Assembly: GCA_947589195.1 (NCBI GenBank)
Contig: CANPZX010000003.1
Coordinates: 1 to 47,790, forward strand
Source: an uncultured Bacilli bacterium
GTDB taxonomy: Bacteria; Bacillota_I; Bacilli_A; RF39; UBA660
Direction of reading: 5' to 3'
DNA length: 47,790 nt
In this document: piece by piece, positions 8,612 to 17,547 of the stretch
Position numbering within the stretch: position 1 is the first letter of the stretch
How the letters are laid out: the number at the start of each line of letters is the position of its first letter
Program-made: the position numbers and the translations under genes
The notes under the pieces: model-generated
The model's database searches: none
What the model saw: the letters and a program-made list of their open reading frames with translations, nothing else
Told to the model about the DNA's origin: nothing

Positions 8612-10597
8612 ATGGAGGGGGTTTTATTTAAGAGTAAGAAAGTAAGACTTACGCTTTTAATAATTCTCTTAATAACTTTAATAATAGGAAGTACTTATGC
8701 CTTATGGAAAATAACTAAGATTCAAACCGGATTAAATAAATTAGCAAGTAATTGTTATGATGTAGAATTTAGTGAACAAGATAATATTGTATTAGAAGAA
8801 GCCATACCCATATTAAATAGTGAAGGAGAAAAGTTAACTCCTTATACATTAAGTATCAAAAATACCTGTGATGCCGAGACAAAATATCAAGTAAATTTAG
8901 AAGTAACAGATAATAGTTTAAATAGTAAATATATTGATTTAAAAGTAAATAGTGATGATTATAAGATATTAAATAAATATGCAACAAGTGAAGGTATTTT
9001 AGAAGAAAATTTAGAATCCTATAAAATAGGAGAAGGCCATTTAAGAAAGAATCAAGTTATAAATTATGAAATAAGATTATGGATGGACGAAGATATAAGT
9101 GCTGATGAAACCGAAGCGATGAATAAAAGTTTTCGAAGTAAAGTAACAGTTGAAGCAGTAGCGGAAAAAACTGAAGGTAAATATAAAGAAGATATTTTAA
9201 ATGGAGCTGATCCAGTATTAAAAGAAAAACTTATTCCAGTAGTAATAGATAGCAAAGGTGGTGTCACTAGAGCTGATGAAAATCAAAAATGGTATAACTA
9301 TAGTAATAGAGAATGGGCCAATGCTGTTATACTAAATGATGATGTTGAAACACCAAAAGTAGGAGAGTCAATATCTGAAGATTCAATCGAAAGTTATTTT
9401 GTGTGGATGCCAAGATATAAATATAAAATATTTAGTGATACAAGATATGCTAGTTTATCAGAAGAAATAGAAGATAGAGTACAAACAATAGATGTAATCT
9501 TTGAGAATAAAGATACACAAGCATCTTCTGGAAATACAAAAGGAAAATGGTTAACGCATCCTGCCTTTACTTCATTTGAAACAAATGGCATCTGGGTTGG
9601 CAAATTTGAAACAGGATACAAGGATGCAGAAAATACTGCAGGGGCTCAACAAAATCCCAAAGATGAAGAAGCGGCTAAAACCGCGGCAGCTAACGTTATA
9701 ATTAAGCCTAATGTCTATAGTTGGAGAAGTATTCAAGTAGCCAAAGCCTATGTTGTTGGTATAAATTATGAAGAAAGTTTAAATAGTCATATGATGAAGA
9801 ATACCGAGTGGGGAGCAGTAGCCTACTTAAGTCAAAGTATCTATGGAAGTAGACAAGAAGTACGAATCAATAATAATTCGAGTAATTTAACAGGCTATGC
9901 GGCAATACATCAGCCAACAATTGGCTATACAGGAACAAATGAATTATGTAGTACTCATTCTGAAACATGTAATGAATTTGTTCCTGCTACAAAAGGAGAA
10001 GATGGTACCTTAAACACTCAATATTTTAATGAAGACAGTGTTAAGGCATCAACTACGAATAATTATACCGGAATCTTTGATATGAGTGGCGGAGCTTGGG
10101 AATATATGATGTCCGGAATGGAAGATAGTCTTGGTTCAAATACTTTATCAAGTGGTCGACATAATGTTTGGAATTCTGGATTTAATGGCAACCTTACTTG
10201 TCCAAATTGTAATAGTGATTCAGTCTCAGGAGTTGATTCAAAAATTACAGAAGTAGAAAATGGTATAGAATTACCAGATGATGAAAGATATTATGATATA
10301 TATACCTATAGTGTCAATGATAAAGATAATAGTCATTTTATCTTTGGTGATGCAACTGGTGAGATGGGTCCATTTAAAAATATAAAATATACAGGAACAA
10401 CTGAAGGAGCAACTACTCAAAGTCGTAATATAAATAGTTGGTATAATGATGATGGATTACCTGTCATTTCGAGTTCTCCATGGGTAATCCGTGGGGGCTT
10501 TTACGACCACGGTACGGAAGCAGGATTATTTTCTTTCAATAAGTACTACGGCCAAGCATCTCCCGCTTGTGGTTTCCGTCTTGTCCTTGCCTTCTAA
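8612..10597 (+). CDS. Membrane-anchored surface protein with FGE-sulfatase/C-type-lectin-like C-terminus; candidate DGR target
   Basis: N-terminal TM segment VRLTLLIILLITLIIGSTYALW; GIFDMSGGAWEYM; C-terminal WVIRGGFYDHGTEAGLFSFNKYYGQASPACGFRLVLAF. Confidence 0.85.
   Translation: MEGVLFKSKKVRLTLLIILLITLIIGSTYALWKITKIQTGLNKLASNCYDVEFSEQDNIVLEEAIPILNSEGEKLTPYTLSIKNTCDAETKYQVNLEVTDNSLNSKYIDLKVNSDDYKILNKYATSEGILEENLESYKIGEGHLRKNQVINYEIRLWMDEDISADETEAMNKSFRSKVTVEAVAEKTEGKYKEDILNGADPVLKEKLIPVVIDSKGGVTRADENQKWYNYSNREWANAVILNDDVETPKVGESISEDSIESYFVWMPRYKYKIFSDTRYASLSEEIEDRVQTIDVIFENKDTQASSGNTKGKWLTHPAFTSFETNGIWVGKFETGYKDAENTAGAQQNPKDEEAAKTAAANVIIKPNVYSWRSIQVAKAYVVGINYEESLNSHMMKNTEWGAVAYLSQSIYGSRQEVRINNNSSNLTGYAAIHQPTIGYTGTNELCSTHSETCNEFVPATKGEDGTLNTQYFNEDSVKASTTNNYTGIFDMSGGAWEYMMSGMEDSLGSNTLSSGRHNVWNSGFNGNLTCPNCNSDSVSGVDSKITEVENGIELPDDERYYDIYTYSVNDKDNSHFIFGDATGEMGPFKNIKYTGTTEGATTQSRNINSWYNDDGLPVISSSPWVIRGGFYDHGTEAGLFSFNKYYGQASPACGFRLVLAF
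10489..10594 (+). other. Candidate DGR variable region VR3 (different template from VR1/VR2)
   Basis: RGG...GT.AG.F.F......G.AS....GFR pattern with a GC-richer sequence than the surrounding gene; conserved residues alternate with variable-looking ones. Confidence 0.55.
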
Positions 10598-10658
10598 AAA
10601 TATACCCTAGCATAAAAAAGTAATTTATAGTATAATCTTTACAGCTTGGGGGACTATT

Positions 10659-11648
10659 ATGAAATGGCATATTAAAGATTTAGAAATAAAAAATCAAGTT
10701 GTTTTAGCACCAATGGCTGGAATATCTAATCCAGCTTATATGAGAATAGCCGAAGAAATGGGAGCCAGTTTATGTTTTACGGAACTATTAAGTGCGGAAG
10801 CTATCATTCGAGATAGTAAAAAAACTTTAGAAATGTTAAATGGCCTAGATAAAATTACTATTCCGGTAGGTGTGCAAATATTTGGTTCAAATGCTAAAAC
10901 TATGGCTTTGGCCGCCCAAATCTTAACAACTAAGTTTCCTATAAAACTAATCGATATTAATATGGGTTGCCCTGTTCCAAAAGTAGCTATAAAAAGTAAA
11001 GCTGGTAGTGCTCTTTTAAAAGATCCTGCTAAAGTTTATGAAATAGTTTCGGAAGTTGTTAAAGCCGTAAAGGTACCTGTTTCGGTTAAAATAAGAAGTG
11101 GGTGGGATGAAAATAGTATTAATGCGGTCGAAATAGCTAAAACAATTGAAAAAGCCGGGGCTAGTTTAATTACTGTTCATGCTCGAACTAGAAGTCAAGG
11201 ATATGCTGGTAAAGCTAATTGGGATATTCTTAAAGAAGTTAAAAAAAGTGTAAAAATCCCCGTAATTGGCAATGGTGATGTTATAAGTTTTTCTTCAGCT
11301 AAAAAAATGCTTGATGAAACCTTATGTGATGCTGTAATGCTAGGTCGGGGTGCTTTAGGTAATCCCTGGTTAATTAAAAAATGTGTAGAATATTTAGAAA
11401 CTGGTAAAGTAATTGAAGAAACGCCAATAGAAGAAAAAATAGCTATCATGAAAAAACATTTTAATTATTTAAAAGAAATAAAAAGTGAAAAAACAGCTTT
11501 ACTAGAAATGCGAACTAATATCCTACATTATTTAAAAGGGATGCCTAATACTAAAGAAATAAAATTACAAATAATGAAATGTACTACAAGTTTAGAATTA
11601 GAAAATATGCTTGATAAATATTATTTAGAAACTAAGAAAAATAATTAA
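10659..11648 (+). CDS. dus: tRNA-dihydrouridine synthase
   Basis: LAPMAGISNPAYMRIAEEMGA; DINMGCPVPKV; HARTRSQGYAGKANW. Confidence 0.94.
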   Translation: MKWHIKDLEIKNQVVLAPMAGISNPAYMRIAEEMGASLCFTELLSAEAIIRDSKKTLEMLNGLDKITIPVGVQIFGSNAKTMALAAQILTTKFPIKLIDINMGCPVPKVAIKSKAGSALLKDPAKVYEIVSEVVKAVKVPVSVKIRSGWDENSINAVEIAKTIEKAGASLITVHARTRSQGYAGKANWDILKEVKKSVKIPVIGNGDVISFSSAKKMLDETLCDAVMLGRGALGNPWLIKKCVEYLETGKVIEETPIEEKIAIMKKHFNYLKEIKSEKTALLEMRTNILHYLKGMPNTKEIKLQIMKCTTSLELENMLDKYYLETKKNN

Positions 11649-12177
11649 ATATTGCTAAAATAATAAATAAAAGGGCGGAATAAAAATTTCCGTTTTTTAG
11701 ATGTTTAAAAAGATTCGCAAAATAATAACCAATTAATAAAATAAAAACAGCCATAAAACTAAAAAGACTAATGATAGTTATTAAAGAATATTGATAAATA
11801 AAATTAAGAGAAATTAAACTTCCATCTAAAGAATGACTTAGAGCTAAAATTAAAGTATTAAAAAAATTTAATTTTTGATTATATTCTTGTTGTTCTTTAC
11901 TTTTTAAATTATTTAAAGCAAGAAAAAGATAAATAATTGTGGCAATATTTTTACTAATAAAAGATAAATTAAATAAGTAATAAGTTTTTAAAACCAAAAA
12001 ATATATTAAAGTATTAAATATTAAAAAAGTTAATAAATTAAAAAAGGTAAGTTTAATTTTAGTTAATTTAAGATTAATACCAATTATTAATCCATCTAAA
12101 CTAGCAACAAGAGAATTGATAAAAAGAAACATACTACTCACCTTGTATAAAATATGAAGATAAAAGTTTAAAGACAC
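11632..12177 (-). CDS. Putative MntP/YtaF-like membrane protein
   Basis: Multi-TM protein with SLDGLIIGINL and HSLDGSLISLNF repeats. Confidence 0.5.
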   Translation of the reverse strand: MSLNFYLHILYKVSSMFLFINSLVASLDGLIIGINLKLTKIKLTFFNLLTFLIFNTLIYFLVLKTYYLFNLSFISKNIATIIYLFLALNNLKSKEQQEYNQKLNFFNTLILALSHSLDGSLISLNFIYQYSLITIISLFSFMAVFILLIGYYFANLFKHLKNGNFYSALLFIILAIFNYFS

Positions 12178-12280
12178 AACTAATATTAATAATATAATGA
12201 TTTTTTACATAAATTTTACAAAAAACCGGTATAAATTTATTGACACTGAATAGAATAGTAGTATATACTTAGTATGTAAT

Positions 12281-12353
12281 GCCCGATTAGCTCAGTCGGT
12301 AGAGCGCACGGCTGTTAACCGTTAGGTCGTAGGTCCGAGTCCTACATCGGGCG
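12281..12353 (+). tRNA. tRNA-Asn (GTT), CCA encoded
   Basis: Cloverleaf GCCCGAT...ATCGGGC, anticodon loop ctGTTaa, CCA at 12354-12356. Confidence 0.95.
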
Positions 12354-13410
12354 CCATTTAGATATTAACTTCCTATTTTGGGGAGTTTTTTTTATAGTAA
12401 AAGAGTATAAATAATATTAAATAAAGTGTATAATTATTTTATAAGGAGGGGTTTATGTGGTACTAAAAGAAGTTATAGAAGCCATAGAGTATGTAAAAAA
12501 ATATAAAACAGAAACCAGTAGAATTGAAGTTAAGAAGGCTCTTGGGGGCTTTCCAACTTGCTATGATACTTTTTCTAGTTTTTCTAACAAGTATGGTGGC
12601 ATTATAATATTTGGTATTGATGAAGATAAAGATTTTGCCATAACTGGTGTGTATGATATAAATGATTTGCAAAAGAAAATATCTTCTTTATGTAAAGATT
12701 CAATGGAACCAATATTGAGACCAGATATACTACCTATAGAATACGAAGGAAAACAATTACTGGTCGTTAAGATTAATGAGATATCTCAAAATAAAAAGCC
12801 TTGTTATTATAAGCCCAAAGGTTTAAGAGGTGGATCTTATACGCGAATTGGTGATAGTGATTCACTTATGACAGAATATGAAATATATGCATTACAAAGC
12901 TATAAAGAGCATATTTTTGAAGATATTAGGCCTAATAAAAGAGCTAGTTTAGATGATTTAAATAAAGAATTATTAGAAGAATATATTATTAAAGTAAAAA
13001 TGGAAAAACCTAATTTTGCAAAGAATGATTATAATAAATGTTTAAAATTAAGTGGAATAACGGATATAAGTGAGGATAATATTTATCCAACCTTAGCTGG
13101 TACACTTATTTTTGGGGAATATCCTCAAAGTTTTTATCCCCAATTATTTATTGCTTGTGCGGTTATTCCGGGAACAGAATTAGGTGATGTCGGTCCTTTA
13201 GGAGAAAGATTCTTAGATAATAAAAGAATTGAAGGAACTATTGAAGAAATGCTAGAAGCACTATGAATTTTTTACAAAGAAATATGAAAACCAGTGTCAT
13301 AATTAATTCTGATGGTCGAAGAAAAGACCGTACAGAATATCCAACAGAAGCACTAGAGAAGCAATAGCTAATGCTTTAATACATAATTTATCAGAAGCTT
13401 CTGATAATCT

Positions 13411-13496
13411 GTGTTATGAGAAGAAAAAAATTATGAGAAGTTGGACTGAAAGGTCCTTTTTTTATGGACTTTTTTCTATATTTTACTTCTCATAAT
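13411..13496 (+). repeat. Left terminal inverted repeat
   Basis: gtgttatgagaagaaaaaaattatgagaagttggactgaaaggtcc...acttctcataat; reverse complement at 16753-16838. Confidence 0.93.
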
Positions 13497-13551
13497 AATT
13501 ATTGGTATTGTATCATAACTCTTGTGTTTCACACAGAAGGAGATGATATAA

Positions 13552-14778
13552 GTGAATACACAAGATTATATTGAGTTTATCCCTAAATTTATATGTAAAC
13601 TTAATGATGATGGTATGAGTGAAGACATAATTAATACTGCAAAATGGATTACCAATCATTTTAAAAAATACTGTTTAAAAAACTGTATAAAATCTGTAAA
13701 TATGGAGGTGATAAAAAAATTTTATGAAGAACAATATGATTTTGATATTTTTAATCCAAAATATAAAAGTCAAATTGTTTTAAGAAGACCATTGCTTATT
13801 TTAATGGAATATTATGAAACAGGAAGTTACTTTAAAACCCATCAAAAATCAATTACATTAAATGTTCCAAGAGAATATGGAGAGGTTTTTAGTTTGATCC
13901 AGAAAGAGTATATAAATAATCTTGATAATTGTATAAACGTCAAAAAAAGAAAAGTATGGATTCTTGCTAATTTAGTAAATTATTTATATGAAAATAATAT
14001 AACAGATTTCAAGGATATACAAATTAGTAATATTTCAAATTATATTGATTTAGTCTCTAAAAAATATGCAAAACAGACTATAAGAACTATGAAATCAGTT
14101 TTAAGAGAAATATTAAACTGGTTATATCAAAAAAATATTATAAGCTTTAATGGAAAAATGGCTTTTCCATTAATTAAAGGAGATACCAGAGATAAAATGT
14201 TATCAACTTATACTGAAGAAGAAATAAAAAGGATTTTAGAGGTTATTGATGTTTCAAATAGTTATGGAAAATGTGCTTATTTAGTAATTTCGTTATTAGC
14301 ATATTATGGTTTGAGAGCTGGAGATATCATTGCCTTAAAATTAGAAAACATTGATTTTGCAAATAATTCAATAAAAATTATTCAAAGAAAAACAAATAAG
14401 AAACTAATATTGCCACTTATTGATGAAGTAAAATTTCCTCTTTTGGATTATTTGAAAAATGGAAAAAATCCTAGTGCTAATAAAGAATATGTACTTTCAA
14501 CTATGTATGCACCATATACGAAATTTAATAATACTTCTTCAATTTACCGTATGGTTAGTAGAGCAATGAAAATTGCAGGGATAAATTTTGAAAATAAACA
14601 TCACGGTCCGCATGCTTTGAGACATAGTTTAGCAACTAATATGATTAATAATAATGTTCCTATAAGTGCTATAAGTAATGTTTTAGGTCATTCAAGTACT
14701 AAAACAACTAATATTTATATAACGAAGGATACAACCCATTTGAGAGAATTAACATTGGAGGTACCTTGTAATGAATAA
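13552..14778 (+). CDS. Tyrosine recombinase (RitA-like)
   Basis: GLRAGD...HALRHSLATNMI...LGHSSTKTTNIYI. Confidence 0.9.
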   Translation: MNTQDYIEFIPKFICKLNDDGMSEDIINTAKWITNHFKKYCLKNCIKSVNMEVIKKFYEEQYDFDIFNPKYKSQIVLRRPLLILMEYYETGSYFKTHQKSITLNVPREYGEVFSLIQKEYINNLDNCINVKKRKVWILANLVNYLYENNITDFKDIQISNISNYIDLVSKKYAKQTIRTMKSVLREILNWLYQKNIISFNGKMAFPLIKGDTRDKMLSTYTEEEIKRILEVIDVSNSYGKCAYLVISLLAYYGLRAGDIIALKLENIDFANNSIKIIQRKTNKKLILPLIDEVKFPLLDYLKNGKNPSANKEYVLSTMYAPYTKFNNTSSIYRMVSRAMKIAGINFENKHHGPHALRHSLATNMINNNVPISAISNVLGHSSTKTTNIYITKDTTHLRELTLEVPCNE

Positions 14779-15754
14779 AAGTAACAATTTTGAATTTCAA
14801 AGTATATTTAAAGAAGAGTTATCACAATTTGTTATATACAAAAGGAGTAATGGATATAAATATGAAAAAGCAATAATCTATAGACTTTATGAATTAGATA
14901 AATTTTTTTCCACATTTGTTAATAATACTAAAGTTATAAATCAAGAAATAGTTGATAAATGGCTTGGCACTTGCAATAGCCAAAACAAGGAATGTACAAA
15001 AGGAAAATATTTTACAGCAATCTCTCAATTTTGTGACTTTTTAAGAATGAATGGATATGAAAATATAATTCAACCAGATTCAAATAAACTAAAATTTCAT
15101 AGTGAGTTTATACCATATATTTTTACTGAAGATGAAATAAAAAGAATGTTTAATATATTAAATAAAAAATTAAATAACATTAAAAATTTAGATACATTTT
15201 CATTTTATATTTTAATTTGTTTATATTATTGTTGTGGTCTTAGATTAAATGAAGCTTTAAATTTAAAAGATAATGATTATAATGCTAATGATAAAACTAT
15301 TACGATTACAAATGGGAAAAATAATATTACAAGAATTATTCCTTTGACTGATTCATTAAATAATCTGATTATTGAATATTTAATGCTTAGAAAATCAGAT
15401 GATGAGTATTTATTTATCACTAATAATCATGTTCAATATTATAAAAGTAAATTATATGAAGAATTTCACTTGTTATTAAAGAATGCAAAAATACAAGTCA
15501 GATACGATGGAAAACGACAAAGAATACATGATTTACGGCATACATTTGCAGTAAATAGTCTTAGACAAATGCAAAAAAAAGGGTTTGATTTGTATACTTC
15601 ACTACCTACTTTGTCAGTTTATTTAGGTCATCAAAATATTGTAGAAACTGAGTATTATTTAAGACTTATTGAAAGTGAATCTGAAAATATATCAAACATT
15701 ACAAATAATTATTTGAAAAATTTATATACTAAGGAGGAATTTTATCGTGAATAA
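14771..15754 (+). CDS. Tyrosine recombinase (RitB-like)
   Basis: GLRLNEALNLK...IHDLRHTFAVNSL...YLGHQNIVETEYYL; overlaps previous stop. Confidence 0.9.
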   Translation: MNKSNNFEFQSIFKEELSQFVIYKRSNGYKYEKAIIYRLYELDKFFSTFVNNTKVINQEIVDKWLGTCNSQNKECTKGKYFTAISQFCDFLRMNGYENIIQPDSNKLKFHSEFIPYIFTEDEIKRMFNILNKKLNNIKNLDTFSFYILICLYYCCGLRLNEALNLKDNDYNANDKTITITNGKNNITRIIPLTDSLNNLIIEYLMLRKSDDEYLFITNNHVQYYKSKLYEEFHLLLKNAKIQVRYDGKRQRIHDLRHTFAVNSLRQMQKKGFDLYTSLPTLSVYLGHQNIVETEYYLRLIESESENISNITNNYLKNLYTKEEFYRE

Positions 15755-16748
15755 AAACCTAAATTATTATATTTCTAAATATTTTGCAGATTATCTACCA
15801 AATGTGAAAGGAGTATCAAAAAATACAATTAATTCATATAGAGATACTTTTGTTTCACTGTTAAATTACTTAAAAAAAGTTAAAAAAATGAATATTAACA
15901 ACTTACCAATAAATTCTTTAGATAATAAATTAATAGAGGAATATTTAATATATTTAGAAGAAGAACAAAAAAATAGTATTTCAACTCGAAATCAAAGACT
16001 AGCAGCAATTCGTTCTTTCTATAAATATCTAAAAAATAGAGAGTTATCTTGTTTTGAAATATGTACCAACATTCAATTAATTCCAAACAAAAAAACTCAT
16101 AATAAAATATTATCATATTTTTCAATCGATGAAATAAAAACTTTACTTAATTTACCTAATACCAAAGAAAAAAGTGGTTTTAGGAATTACGTGTTATTAC
16201 TTTTTATGTATGAAACGGCATGTAGAGCACAAGAACTAGCTGATTTAACTTTAAAACAATTAAGTTTAAATGAACATGCATTTGTTACATTAAAAGGTAA
16301 AGGAAACAAGGAAAGAAATGTTCCTTTAACTAACGATTTAAAAAATTTGTTATTAAAATATCTAAATACTTTTTATATATCTGATAGTAATGAATATGTT
16401 TTTTGGAATAAATTAAATAATAAATTTACTACAAAAGGTATTGAATATATTTTAAAAAAATACATCAAAATTGCAAAATTAAAATATCCATCAAAGTTTA
16501 AAAATAAATATTCTAATCATAGTATGCGACACTCAAGAGCTATGCATTTGCTTGAATCTGGGGTTAATTTAATATATATTCGAGATATATTAGGTCATAC
16601 ATCTGTTGTTACGACAGAAATATATGCCAAATCAAGTCCTATAATTAAGGAAAAACAAATTTTAGAACATTCTAAAAAACTGAATGTATCAGACAAATAT
16701 ACTGAAGATCAAAAGAATGATTTATTAAAATTTTTACAAAATTTATAA
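15747..16748 (+). CDS. Tyrosine recombinase (RitC-like)
   Basis: ACRAQELADLTL...HSMRHSRAMHLL...ILGHTSVVTTEIYA; overlaps previous ORF. Confidence 0.9.
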   Translation: MNKNLNYYISKYFADYLPNVKGVSKNTINSYRDTFVSLLNYLKKVKKMNINNLPINSLDNKLIEEYLIYLEEEQKNSISTRNQRLAAIRSFYKYLKNRELSCFEICTNIQLIPNKKTHNKILSYFSIDEIKTLLNLPNTKEKSGFRNYVLLLFMYETACRAQELADLTLKQLSLNEHAFVTLKGKGNKERNVPLTNDLKNLLLKYLNTFYISDSNEYVFWNKLNNKFTTKGIEYILKKYIKIAKLKYPSKFKNKYSNHSMRHSRAMHLLESGVNLIYIRDILGHTSVVTTEIYAKSSPIIKEKQILEHSKKLNVSDKYTEDQKNDLLKFLQNL

Positions 16749-16752
16749 AAAA

Positions 16753-16838
16753 ATTATGAGAAGTAAAATATAGAAAAAAGTCCATAAAAAAAGGACTTTT
16801 CAGTCCAACTTCTCATAATTTTTTTCTTCTCATAACAC
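16753..16838 (-). repeat. Right terminal inverted repeat
   Basis: Reverse complement of 13411-13496. Confidence 0.93.
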
Positions 16839-17453
16839 CGTGATTATAGTACGCAAACAGAAAATGCTTATATTTCAGTATATATGTATAATGATAGAAT
16901 TGAAATAATAAATCCTGGTGCTTTATATGGAACTAATAGAATAGATAAACTAGGTACAGCAACTACTATGGAAGCTAGAAATACAACTATCGTAAGAATA
17001 CTAGAAGAAAAAGGATCTGTAATTGAAAATAGACACTCTGGTATTCCGACTATGATACGTGAAATGAAAAATTATGGCTTACCAGAACCGGAATTTTATG
17101 AAGAAAGAGATAGTTTTAAAGTAATCTTTAGAAATACAAATGTAGTACAAGCAACACAATCAGCAACACAAATGGCAACACAATCGGCAACACAAAAAAA
17201 TAAGTATGAAGAAATAAAACAAAAAGTATTAAAATATTGTGAAGAACCTAAGACATCAGAAGAAATTATGAAATATACAGGTATTAAAACAAAAAGTGTT
17301 TTGTCGAGAAAAATAATTCAACCATTAACACTTTCAGGAAAATTAGATTATACAAATAAAAATAGTGTGAATGCGAAAAATCAAAAATATATAACCAAAA
17401 AACAATAATTTATTTTAGACACAATTTGTATGAACAGAAATTAATTTTTTAAT

Positions 17454-17480
17454 AAAACAAGTTGAAAGGCTTGTTTTTTT
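17454..17480 (+). terminator. Rho-independent terminator
   Basis: acaag...cttgt stem followed by T7. Confidence 0.7.
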
Positions 17481-17547
17481 CGACAAAATATTAAGTTGTA
17501 TTAATAATTAACTTGAATTATAATAAGGGACATTGGTTGGTAAATAA

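Larger units (their letters stand above)
13411..16838 (+). mobile_element. Three-tyrosine-recombinase transposon (RIT-like) with 86-bp terminal inverted repeats
   Basis: TIRs 13411-13496 and 16753-16838 with one visible mismatch, enclosing three overlapping integrase genes. Confidence 0.9.
12457..17408 (+). pseudogene. AlbA_2/RecG-like putative DNA-binding regulator, split by recombinase element and frameshifted
   Basis: N-half 12457-13266 and C-half from ~16839 (HRDYSTQTENAYISVYMYNDRIEIINPGALYG). Left half needs two +1 corrections (near 13264 and near 13359) to read ...MLEALMNFLQRN... and ...EALREAIANALIH. Confidence 0.85.
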
